A DNA stretch of 5,004 nucleotides from Planctomycetaceae bacterium (GCA_031274045.1 JAISQS010000332.1:1-5004); one strand, 5' to 3'. Shown: positions 1-5,004, counted from the first letter of the stretch. Notes: generated by a model not told the origin, from the sequence alone. Numbers and translations: made by a program.

Positions 1-167
1 TCAACACAATGGATTTATCGTACGAAAATAGCACGCAAAATCGCACAAAAATCCCAAAATCCAAAAAATAAATAACTAACACACAATAAGTTAAAAAAAG
101 TTAATACAGTAGAATTATACTCAAAAATATAACAACACAATATAACTATTTTTTTGGAAAGTGCAGC

Positions 168-467
168 TTGAAAGACGGTACGAAAAAATTTATCAACTTG
201 TCCGATCTCAATAAAACCGAACAAGAATACATCAAGATTTTCGAATCTTGGCAAGCTGCAAAACGCGAGGATGACAATAAAAAGTTGGCGGAGTTGAAGA
301 AGAAGTTGTTGTCGGAAGTAATGTTCCGCGAGTGGAAATCCAAAGACACATTCTTCAAAGCCACCGCAAAATTCGTCTCCTACAATCCCACAACAAAAAG
401 CGTAACCTGGGTATCGAGGCATTGTACCCAAAGCCGCGAATTACAGCGTCAAGCGGCGATCACGTGA
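168..467 (+). pseudogene. Remnant of an SHD1 (SLA1 homology 1) domain protein, broken by IS3 sequence
   Basis: Residues 1-23 (LKDGTKKFINLSDLNKTEQE and on) resemble the C-terminal half of an SHD1 domain. Residues 24-52 are a charged, probably helical linker rich in Lys and Glu. Residues 53-81 (FREWKSKD, then AKFVSY and KSVTW) resemble the N-terminal half of a second SHD1 domain, which stops where the 'VTL' strand should continue into 'kdGk'. Residues after about 81 are IS sequence read out of frame up to the stop. The apparent start is TTG at 168, six bases after GGAAAG (156-161), but it falls inside a domain, so the 5' end is probably missing too. The preceding bases read WKVQL in another frame, so a one-base shift near 160 may also have occurred. 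SHD1 repeats are common in planctomycete proteins, often secreted or envelope-linked; no function can be given for this fragment. The domain call rests on motif memory and is moderately sure. Confidence 0.6.
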
Positions 468-985
468 TTTATCATTACTTGCTTCGCGATGTTTTGATCA
501 CGCGTCCGAATCACGTTTGGTCGACCGATATAACTTACATTCCGATGACGAGTGGTTTTGTTTATTTGGTAGCAGTGATTGATTGGTATAGTCGTTTTGT
601 GTTATCATGGGAGTTGTCGAACACGTTGGACAAACTATTTTGTATTGATGCACTTCAATCGGCATTGAGTCGTGGTGTCAAGCCGGAAATTTTTAATACC
701 GATCAAGGCAGCCAATTTACAAGCCGCGAGTTTATTGATACACTCAAAGTGAGTGAGATTTCGATTAGCATGGACGGTCGCGGTCGTGCATTGGACAACG
801 TGTTTATCGAACGATTATGGCGTAGTGTTAAGTACGAGGAAATTTACTTGCGGTCGTATTCGACTGTGAGAGAATTGGAAGCTAGCCTTTCGCGTTACTT
901 TCAATTTTATAACAACGAGCGACCTCATCAGTCGCTTGACTACAAAGTCCCGTCGAGTGTGTACAATGACGTGGAGATAGAGTAG
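332..985 (+). pseudogene. IS3-family transposase OrfB, C-terminal catalytic part only
   Basis: The encoded protein is the integrase-like catalytic domain that cuts and joins IS ends through an RNase H fold. An ATG at 332 opens a 217-codon frame, but transposase similarity starts only at about residue 26 (base 407); the first 25 codons are SHD1-gene sequence in another frame. The catalytic triad is intact: D66 in WSTDITYI, D124 in FNTDQGSQFTS and E160 in DNVFIERLW. D124 and E160 are separated by 35 residues, the DD(35)E spacing of IS3 elements, and K167 sits seven residues after the Glu. The C-terminus has the usual YNNERPHQSL motif. Full-length OrfB is typically about 270-300 residues and is made by frameshifting from OrfA. 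Both OrfA and the OrfB N-terminus are missing, so DNA binding and activity are probably lost. No convincing Shine-Dalgarno precedes the ATG. Confidence 0.85.
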
Positions 986-991
986 AAAATT

Positions 992-1025
992 TTTCCATTT
1001 GCCCCCTTAAGGGGGCAAAGGGAAA
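992..1025. repeat. Perfect GC-rich palindrome after the transposase
   Basis: TTTGCCCCC (998-1006) and GGGGGCAAA (1011-1019) pair perfectly around TTAA. After one mismatch (997/1020) the stem continues with TTTCC/GGAAA (992-996/1021-1025). It starts seven bases after the transposase stop, inside the IS. It could stop transcription by its hairpin, but no T-run follows on the plus strand, so I call it a palindrome rather than a terminator. Confidence 0.7.
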
Positions 1026-1059
1026 CAACGTGTTTCATCCAATATATAACCCCATTTTC

Positions 1060-1088
1060 TGTCCAAACACTTGGGGACACCCCAGACA
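1060..1088. repeat. Probable right terminal inverted repeat of the IS3 remnant
   Basis: Read on the minus strand, the segment begins TGTCTGGGGTGTCCCC and ends GGACA. The TGT start, the G/C block near the tip and the position about 75 bases after the OrfB stop fit an IS3-family end. The left partner is gone, so the boundary cannot be confirmed by pairing. Confidence 0.5.
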
Positions 1089-1147
1089 ATAAAAAATTTC
1101 AACCTTATTACCTTATTATTTCCAATCCGTTTTATGTTTTCGTGTTA

Positions 1148-1181
1148 TTACATTCCGTTAGGAATGTATCACTCGGTAGAA
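1148..1181 (+). repeat. CATTCC hairpin repeat, copy 1, with CTCGGTAGAA tail
   Basis: TACATTCC (1149-1156) and GGAATGTA (1161-1168) form an 8-bp stem with loop GTTA, followed by ACTCGGTAGAA (1171-1181). The same stem-plus-tail layout recurs at 1218-1251. Confidence 0.7.
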
Positions 1182-1215
1182 CAATTCACAGTTTACAATT
1201 CACAATTCACAATTT
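1181..1215 (+). repeat. Five tandem heptamers (ACAATTC type)
   Basis: Five consecutive 7-base units: ACAATTC, ACAGTTT, ACAATTC, ACAATTC and ACAATTT. They lie exactly between the first two CATTCC hairpin repeats. Confidence 0.75.
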
Positions 1216-1217
1216 GA

Positions 1218-1251
1218 TTACATTCCGCTGGGAATGTAACGCTCGGTAGAA
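1218..1251 (+). repeat. CATTCC hairpin repeat, copy 2
   Basis: TTACATTCC (1218-1226) and GGAATGTAA (1231-1239) form a 9-bp stem with loop GCTG, followed by CGCTCGGTAGAA (1240-1251). The tail also forms the left arm of the nested repeat at 1240-1355, and CTCGG (1242-1246) can pair locally with CCGAG (1254-1258). Confidence 0.7.
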
Positions 1252-1355
1252 AGCCGAGTCTTCGCATTCCGTAGGAATGCAACCCTGTGACTTGCCCAAT
1301 GGTGGCATTCCTACGTAATGCTCGTTTGTGGTGGAACATCATTTTCTACCGAGCG
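1240..1355. repeat. Nested inverted repeat with two inverted CATTCC hairpin copies
   Basis: The outer arms CGCTCGGTAGAA (1240-1251) and TTCTACCGAGCG (1344-1355) are exact reverse complements. Inside lie GCATTCCGTAGGAATGC (1264-1280) and its inverted copy at 1305-1321, which agree at 16 of 17 bases. The inner copies can fold on themselves or pair with each other. The spacer 1281-1304 has no recognised content. Confidence 0.75.
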
Positions 1356-1356
1356 A

Positions 1357-1375
1357 TGCAAACCTACGGCTTGCA
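1357..1375. repeat. Small hairpin TGCAA...TTGCA
   Basis: TGCAA (1357-1361) pairs with TTGCA (1371-1375) around ACCTACGGC. It directly follows the nested repeat and looks like another unit of the same repeat cluster. Confidence 0.5.
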
Positions 1376-1406
1376 AAGCTATGATATTACAGAGGTGCTT
1401 GCCCTT

Positions 1407-1841
1407 GTTATACCACACATCTTTTAATGTGTGTTTGATAGTCGCGCTAGCGACGACATCATGCATAATCGGTGATGTAGCGCAGCGCAATCACCGGATC
1501 GTGTCCCTCCCCAACATCAAAGTCGCGCAGCGACGACATTACTGGTTAAATCTCATTCGTCTCAATCAATAAACTCTTCACAAGTAACGCAAGCATCTTG
1601 CTTGCAGATACGCACAAGCAGGATGCTCGTGTTACACACGCATTCGATAATGCCGTCGCTGCGCGACTTGATTGTTGGAGGGAGTCGCGATCCGGCGGTT
1701 GCGCTTCGCTACACCGCCGGTTATGCACGATGCCGTCGCTAGCGCGACTAAAATATATGAAACCAAAATTTAGTCTGTTTCGTATTTTCCGTCTATTTCG
1801 TATTCTCAAAAAAACGTGTGTTAAAAGATGTGTGGTATAAC
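1407..1841. repeat. Large compound inverted repeat, about 435 bp
   Basis: Four pairs of arms nest in order around a centre near 1610: 1407-1428 with 1820-1841 (21 of 22 bases), 1439-1468 with 1721-1750 (28 of 30), 1520-1541 with 1648-1669 (21 of 22) and 1584-1604 with 1615-1635 (18 of 21). Between the second and third arms each side has its own hairpin: CGGTGA/TCACCG (1470-1475/1491-1496) on the left and CCGGCGG/CCGCCGG (1692-1698/1714-1720) on the right. A motif of the form GTCGCG-C-(T)AGCGACG appears four times, twice in each direction. The right side carries an extra unpaired stretch at 1751-1815. As DNA it could extrude a cruciform; as RNA it would form a very long rod. Confidence 0.85.
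1773..1808 (+). repeat. Two tandem 18-base units (GTCTNTTTCGTATT)
   Basis: 1773-1790 and 1791-1808 agree at 15 of 18 bases. They lie in the unpaired insertion on the right side of the large inverted repeat. The second unit and the following A-run (1791-1814) have a near-identical inverted copy at 2538-2561. Confidence 0.65.
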
Positions 1842-1995
1842 GCGGGTGTCCCGCCCGCCTCTGTGCGTAATAAAACCTAACAAGTTTGAACTGAACGCCA
1901 AGACGTGTTGGTAAACGTTCTCCAACCTGTCTTGGCGTTCCTTCCAAACTCGTTTGGTTTCCTAATGCACTTAGTGCGGGCGGGGCGCCCGCGTT
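1839..1995. repeat. Second nested inverted repeat with GCGGG...CCCGC outer arms
   Basis: Outer arms 1839-1858 (AACGCGGGTGTCCCGCCCGC) and 1976-1995 agree at 18 of 20 bases as reverse complements. The inner arms GAACGCCAAGAC (1893-1904) and GTCTTGGCGTTC (1929-1940) are perfect, with GTTGG/CCAAC (1907-1911/1922-1926) inside. A weaker middle pairing joins CAAGTTTGAA (1881-1890) with the bases after 1940. It overlaps the end of the large inverted repeat by three bases, so the two structures abut. Confidence 0.8.
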
Positions 1996-2026
1996 CCAGT
2001 CCTTCGCCGCTTCGCGTCGAATGGAA
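1994..2026. repeat. Bulged hairpin beyond the thioesterase stop
   Basis: TTCCA (1994-1998) plus TTCG (2003-2006) pair with CGAATGGAA (2018-2026), leaving a four-base bulge. It lies 15 bases past the stop of the minus-strand thioesterase gene and might help end its transcript, but no T-run follows on that strand. Confidence 0.4.
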
Positions 2027-2041
2027 TTTGTACCTGTTATT

Positions 2042-2458
2042 TTATGGGTTGTCCGTCACAAAGAAGCAATCGGAGACTTCGTTTGGTATTTTTGTCGGGC
2101 GTCCTGTTTTTAGGTTGACGAATACCCACAATGTTTCAGCTTCGGCGATTTTTACATTGTCTTTAATGCGAATGAAGCGATATTTACGTGTTGATTTTAT
2201 TGCCTGCCAATCGCTGATCCAAGTCTGTATTTCAATCTCATCCCCCTCCGCCGCCGGAGCAAGATAATCAATCGTGTGCCGTCTTGCGAACCAATTTGAG
2301 CCGAGTTCAATATAACGTTCGGCGTACCATCCATTCGCCCGCGAATGTTCCACCGCCGCATCATTCAACCAACGAACATAACAGACATTGTTCGCGTGAA
2401 GATTCACATCAACATCCGCCGCCATCACCATAATTTTATAAGAATAAATTTTGAACAT
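2042..2458 (-). CDS. Hotdog-fold acyl-CoA/acyl-ACP thioesterase (FadM/YbgC-like)
   Basis: This 138-residue cytoplasmic enzyme is predicted to hydrolyse the thioester bond of acyl-CoA or acyl-ACP. The N-terminal strand (FKIYSYKIMV) leads into DVDVNLHANNVCYVRWL (residues 15-31), the family motif where a catalytic Asp precedes the hotdog helix. D17 is four residues before H21, as in FadM (DVYQHVNN). Later strands include IDYLAPAAEGDEIEIQTW and AETLWVFVNLKTGRP, typical of the acyl-binding sheet. The length fits one hotdog domain, and such enzymes work as dimers or tetramers. I chose ATG at 2458 because the family's first strand begins there; the frame is open to 2515, but the extra 19 residues cover a GC-rich intergenic repeat (2505-2521). 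No Shine-Dalgarno is visible before 2458. It lies downstream of the ABC exporter on the same strand, 189 bases away. The substrate is unknown. Confidence 0.85.
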   Translation of the reverse strand: MFKIYSYKIMVMAADVDVNLHANNVCYVRWLNDAAVEHSRANGWYAERYIELGSNWFARRHTIDYLAPAAEGDEIEIQTWISDWQAIKSTRKYRFIRIKDNVKIAEAETLWVFVNLKTGRPTKIPNEVSDCFFVTDNP

Positions 2459-2504
2459 AATATTTTTAATAATGATACCAACCGCGCAACAATTGCCCGA
2501 TTGG

Positions 2505-2521
2505 AACGCGGGCATCCCGCC
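2505..2521. repeat. Third copy of the AACGCGGG..TCCCGCC module
   Basis: AACGCGGGCATCCCGCC matches the outer arm at 1839-1855 except for two loop bases. GCGGG (2508-2512) and CCCGC (2516-2520) form a small hairpin. It lies in the gap upstream of the thioesterase. Confidence 0.6.
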
Positions 2522-2537
2522 TCGTCATACTACACAA

Positions 2538-2561
2538 TTTTTTTGAGAATACGAAATAAAC
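2538..2561 (-). repeat. Inverted copy of the 24-base element at 1791-1814
   Basis: The reverse complement of this stretch (GTTTATTTCGTATTCTC followed by seven A) agrees with 1791-1814 at 23 of 24 bases. Both copies are intergenic and both lie 20-50 bases from a GCGGG...CCCGC module, suggesting the two parts belong to one repeated unit. Confidence 0.7.
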
Positions 2562-2568
2562 AAAATAC

Positions 2569-2639
2569 ATATTGTCAATAGATTTTACAGATTAGTTTTT
2601 ACTAACATCTGTTAAATCTGCATAATCTGTTGACAATAT
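2569..2639 (-). terminator. Long imperfect hairpin after the ABC exporter, possible terminator
   Basis: The outer stem is ATATTGTCAA (2569-2578) with TTGACAATAT (2630-2639), perfect over 10 bp. Inside, GATTTTACAGAT (2581-2592) pairs with ATCTGTTAAATC (2607-2618) with one mismatch, and TTAGT/ACTAA closes a TTTT loop. The right arm has an 11-base unpaired bulge at 2619-2629. It begins nine bases past the exporter stop, and the minus strand is T-rich after it (TGTATTTTGTTTATT). It could end or slow exporter transcription before the thioesterase. The right arm also shows a 9-base period (ACATCTGTT, AAATCTGCA, TAATCTGTT), so it may simply be a repeat element. Confidence 0.5.
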
Positions 2640-2647
2640 TCCGAATT

Positions 2648-4660
2648 TCACTGATACAAACTCATGTATGTTGGGTTATTTTTTAGTAGGGATTCGTGTG
2701 TGCCTGTGGCGATAATTTGTCCGTCTTCCATCATTATGATTCGGTCGGCTAGATCGATTGTTGCAAGCCGGTGCGTGATGATAATAGTTGTTCTTCCGTG
2801 TTTAAATTCTTTGAGTGCGTCGTGAATCATTCGTTCGCTTTGGATATCGATTTGGCTTGTTGCTTCGTCCAAAAGTAGTATTGACGGATTTTTCAAAATA
2901 GCGCGGGCGAGTGCTATTCTTTGTCTTTGTCCGCCTGATAATTGTCCCCCTGCGTGTCCTATAATTGTGTCGTATCCGTCTGTAAGTTCGTTGATGATAA
3001 ATTCGTGTGCGTTTGCTTTTTTTGCGGCTTCGATTGCGTTTTCGCGCGATGCGTTTGAGTCGCCGTAACGAATATTATTCATCACTGTATCGTTAAAAAG
3101 CATCGGCTCTTGTGTCACCAACCCGATCTGATTTCGCAAATCATTTCTACGTACATTGGCAATAACTTGATCATCAATCAAGACCCGTCCGTTTGTCGGA
3201 TCGTTGAATCGCGGAATTAAATTTATCAACGAACTTTTTCCGCTCCCGCTTGCACCGATAATCACAATACATTCACCAAATTTGATTTCAAGCGAAATAT
3301 TTTTTAACACGATTCGATCATTTTTGTACGAAAATTGTACGTTATCAAATTTGATCGACTGGTGATGAATTTTGCAATGTTCGGGCGATTCGGGGTCGGA
3401 GATTTGGGGCAGTCGGTCAATCATTGAGTAAATGCGGTCTGCGGCGGCGGCGGCGGATTGGAATTGAGTGAAAATATCTGACAACCTGCGAGCCGGATCA
3501 GCAGCACCCGCAAGAAGCGCAAAAAACATAATAAGCGACCCCGTGTCCATCGGTGTCGATAACATCGGAATCCCCAAAAACGCCGTCCGCTCACTCATCA
3601 CCAAATACGCACCAACAACTATCCCCATACTAATCATCAATATCCCAAACAACTCCGTCATCGGACTCGCCAACGACTCATACTTCGCAATCTTAATCGC
3701 CTTCTCACAACACGCCTGATTCGTCTTGCTAAATTTCGTCAACTCCAAAGACTCCTGAACAAACGCCTGAACAATCTTGATCGATCTAAAAGTCTCCTCA
3801 AGCCGCCCATACAAAAGCGCGATTTCTTCCATGCTTCTTTGAACAACACGCTTGATCGATTTTGCAAGCCACCTGATAGCAACAAACGCAAGAGGTACAA
3901 GCAGCATTGTAATAAGCAGCAGTTGCCAGCAAAGATACGCGGCAATAACAAGACAAACAATCATCTTAAACGGCTCACGCAAGATTTTTCCGTAGATGGC
4001 GTTAATGCCGCCGGTTAAGATATTTAGGTCGTTGGTAAAGCGGCTCATTGTGTCGGCGATGCCGGATTGACTGAAGTAGCTTACGTCGTAGTTGATGACT
4101 TTGTTGAATAGTTTTTCGCGTATTTCCAACGCGGTGTGTTGGGCAATTCGCGCCGAGATTATCCCATGACAGACAATAAAAAATATTTTGATAACCGTCC
4201 CAACTAAAACAATCACAATCAAAAATACAACCGTACCAAACGGAGTTCGCGGCGTATACTTTTCCGCAATCGGCAACGCTTGCGTATAAAATTTTTGCCA
4301 CCAAATTAAAACAGAAATCTCAAGCTCAACATTCGAATCAGACGTAATTTTTTTTGCGTCAATTAACGCAACGTTATTGTTTGGGTTGTCTGAATCTGTG
4401 TTCGGATTTTTGGTTTCAATCGGATTGTGTTGCTTTGATTTATTTTGTAGTTCGTTTATTCTTTGTTCGTTTTTGGTTATTCGTTCTTTGAGCCAACTTG
4501 TGAAGGTTCTTTTGTTTAGGCAAATTTCTGTTACCGGATAAACCACCGCGCCAATATTGCCCCCCCAAAGAATCCCTATCATCAAGACACAAACAACCGA
4601 AGAAAAAATGAGCAGCCGAAACTTAAACGTCCGCAACACCGCCCGCCAGAAATTAGACAT
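2648..4660 (-). CDS. ABC exporter half-transporter, fused permease and ATPase (MsbA-like)
   Basis: A 670-residue inner-membrane protein expected to act as a homodimer, using ATP to export or flip a lipid-like or other hydrophobic substrate. TM1 spans about residues 15-38. A polar segment of about 100 residues follows, with a possible coiled coil at 50-75 and an Asn/Asp-rich stretch at 78-100. Further helices lie near 141-166, 230-248, 249-266, 334-357 and 371-388. The ATPase domain (about 435-670) is complete: Walker A GASGSGKSS (469-477), Q-loop Q517, signature LSGGQ (574-578), Walker B ILLLDE with catalytic E599, and H-loop H630. The D-loop reads SQID instead of the common SALD. The ATG at 4660 has a weak AAGG seven bases upstream and leads straight into a basic N-terminus and TM1. 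MsbA-type half-transporters are about 580-600 residues; the excess is mostly the TM1-TM2 loop. The substrate cannot be read from sequence; the neighbouring thioesterase weakly favours lipid. Confidence 0.92.
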   Translation of the reverse strand: MSNFWRAVLRTFKFRLLIFSSVVCVLMIGILWGGNIGAVVYPVTEICLNKRTFTSWLKERITKNEQRINELQNKSKQHNPIETKNPNTDSDNPNNNVALIDAKKITSDSNVELEISVLIWWQKFYTQALPIAEKYTPRTPFGTVVFLIVIVLVGTVIKIFFIVCHGIISARIAQHTALEIREKLFNKVINYDVSYFSQSGIADTMSRFTNDLNILTGGINAIYGKILREPFKMIVCLVIAAYLCWQLLLITMLLVPLAFVAIRWLAKSIKRVVQRSMEEIALLYGRLEETFRSIKIVQAFVQESLELTKFSKTNQACCEKAIKIAKYESLASPMTELFGILMISMGIVVGAYLVMSERTAFLGIPMLSTPMDTGSLIMFFALLAGAADPARRLSDIFTQFQSAAAAADRIYSMIDRLPQISDPESPEHCKIHHQSIKFDNVQFSYKNDRIVLKNISLEIKFGECIVIIGASGSGKSSLINLIPRFNDPTNGRVLIDDQVIANVRRNDLRNQIGLVTQEPMLFNDTVMNNIRYGDSNASRENAIEAAKKANAHEFIINELTDGYDTIIGHAGGQLSGGQRQRIALARAILKNPSILLLDEATSQIDIQSERMIHDALKEFKHGRTTIIITHRLATIDLADRIIMMEDGQIIATGTHESLLKNNPTYMSLYQ

Positions 4661-4684
4661 AATTTAACCTTATAAATATTTTAC

Positions 4685-4720
4685 TCACAGGATTTTTCAC
4701 AGGATAATTCACAGGAAGGT
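4685..4720 (+). repeat. Three tandem 12-base repeats beginning TCACAGGA
   Basis: TCACAGGA starts at 4685, 4697 and 4709, exactly 12 bases apart; the last four bases of each unit vary (TTTT, TAAT, AGGT). The array lies 25-60 bases upstream of the exporter start, where a regulator or 5' leader structure could act. It could equally be a neutral short tandem repeat. Confidence 0.65.
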
Positions 4721-4896
4721 AAGGAAAGGATAATGCTGCTGTAATTTAAATTTTGGTAATATATACTTTTTGTACTTGATAATTCCTTTTTTTTATGTCA
4801 TCGTGCAAATTTGTATAACCAATATTGAGTCTCAACCAATCCACAACTGGTTACCTATTCCATCTCCCATAGTAACACAAAGTTCCCCCCAATCCG

Positions 4897-4943
4897 CGCC
4901 CTTATCCCCTTATTAAAACATTGTGAATAAGGGGATAAGGGCG
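4897..4943. repeat. Perfect 18-bp inverted repeat with 11-base loop
   Basis: CGCCCTTATCCCCTTATT (4897-4914) and its exact reverse complement (4926-4943) flank the loop AAAACATTGTG. No T-run follows on either strand, so a standard terminator is unlikely. It may terminate a gene lying beyond the window or be an isolated repeat element. Confidence 0.75.
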
Positions 4944-5004
4944 TATGATCGTGGTAGCTTTGTTGTTATTAAGGGTGGGGAAATTGGTACCTGTTGCGTG
5001 TCGG

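Larger units (their letters stand above)
404..1088 (+). mobile_element. 5'-truncated IS3-family insertion sequence remnant
   Basis: The segment keeps the DDE domain of an IS3-family OrfB, its stop, a short 3' region with a palindrome, and a probable right end. The left terminal repeat, OrfA and the N-terminal (HTH_21-type) part of OrfB are absent. The left junction lies at about 404-411, where SHD1-type coding (KSVTW) changes to IS3-type coding (LGIEALYPKP) in a different frame. No sequence matching the right-end repeat was found upstream, and no target duplication can be identified. The rest of the SHD1 gene does not resume after 1088, so this is a deletion or recombination junction rather than a clean insertion. 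It should not be able to move by itself. Confidence 0.75.
1089..2041. other. Long non-coding, repeat-dense intergenic region
   Basis: About 950 bases separate the IS remnant from the thioesterase gene. No open frame here has protein-like content; those present lie across inverted repeats on both strands. The region consists mainly of short palindromes and nested inverted repeats, listed separately. The organisation is like REP/BIME intergenic repeats, though I cannot match it to a named family. Confidence 0.75.
4661..5004. other. Non-coding region upstream of the ABC exporter
   Basis: No supportable gene on either strand. It holds a weak ribosome-binding AAGG for the exporter (minus strand, 4668-4671), three 12-base tandem repeats (4685-4720), AT-rich sequence in which the exporter promoter probably lies (a TATATT on the minus strand is -10-like, but I see no clear -35), and a perfect hairpin (4897-4943). 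The sequence ends without entering another recognisable gene. Confidence 0.6.

Noticed and set aside
1..75. Frame open from the window edge to a TAA at 73-75, 24 codons, Lys/Arg-rich (WIYRTKIARKIAQKSQNPKNK)
   Set aside because: It could be the tail of an upstream gene, but 24 open codons at an edge are expected by chance and I recognise no family motif.
91..121. Possible promoter with TATACT (116-121) before the SHD1 remnant
   Set aside because: The -10-like hexamer has no convincing -35 at the right distance, and the region is so AT-rich that such matches are common.
992..1025. Standard Rho-independent terminator after the transposase
   Set aside because: The hairpin is strong, but the following plus-strand bases (GGGAAACAACG) lack a T-run.
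1318..1572. 84-codon plus-strand frame in the repeat region
   Set aside because: It runs across the palindromes and the left half of the large inverted repeat and encodes no recognisable protein.
1407..1841. CRISPR array or retron-like RNA gene in the repeat cluster
   Set aside because: There are no regularly spaced direct repeats with unique spacers, and no Cas or reverse transcriptase gene in the window.
1546..1947. 133-codon minus-strand frame and overlapping plus-strand frames at 1598-1840 and 1905-2267
   Set aside because: They are products of inverted repeats that keep several frames open on both strands; composition is low-complexity Arg/Ser/Cys and no domain is visible.
2459..2515. 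Extended start of the thioesterase at 2515
   Set aside because: The extra 19 residues have no family similarity and cover an intergenic repeat module; the first hotdog strand begins at 2458.

Overview
The window looks like a piece of a chromosome from a Planctomycetota bacterium. Two things suggest this. A broken reading frame near the left end carries parts of two SHD1 (SLA1 homology 1) domains, which are abundant in planctomycetes. The ABC transporter on the right has the long polar loop after its first membrane helix and the TSQID D-loop that I associate with planctomycete exporters. Base composition is moderate, with AT-rich spacers. The phylum is an inference from protein style, not from a marker gene.

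Layout. Positions 1-167 are an AT-rich spacer with no gene I can support. Positions 168-407 hold a remnant of an SHD1-domain gene, broken at about 404-411, where it runs into a 5'-truncated IS3-family insertion sequence. The IS keeps the whole DDE catalytic domain of its transposase (to 985), a perfect GC-rich palindrome behind it, and a probable right terminal inverted repeat (1060-1088). Positions 1089-2041 carry no protein gene but are densely packed with repeats: five tandem heptamers, a family of CATTCC...GGAATG hairpins, and three nested inverted-repeat structures (1240-1355, 1407-1841, 1839-1995), the last two adjoining.

The right half has two genes on the minus strand, transcribed right to left. 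A 670-residue ABC exporter half-transporter (2648-4660) is followed by a 138-residue hotdog-fold acyl thioesterase (2042-2458). The 189-base gap between them contains a long imperfect hairpin, a possible terminator, and copies of repeat modules also found at 1791-1858. The two genes may form a loose lipid-related unit, an exporter/flippase plus an acyl thioesterase, but the gap and hairpin argue against tight coupling. Positions 4661-5004 are non-coding, with three 12-base tandem repeats just upstream of the exporter and a perfect 18-bp hairpin.

The most unusual signal is compositional. In the genes examined, codon third positions switch in blocks of tens to hundreds of bases between almost all G/T and almost all A/C, and non-coding flanks show the same strand-wise switching. 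I found no defence system, CRISPR array, tRNA or rRNA.
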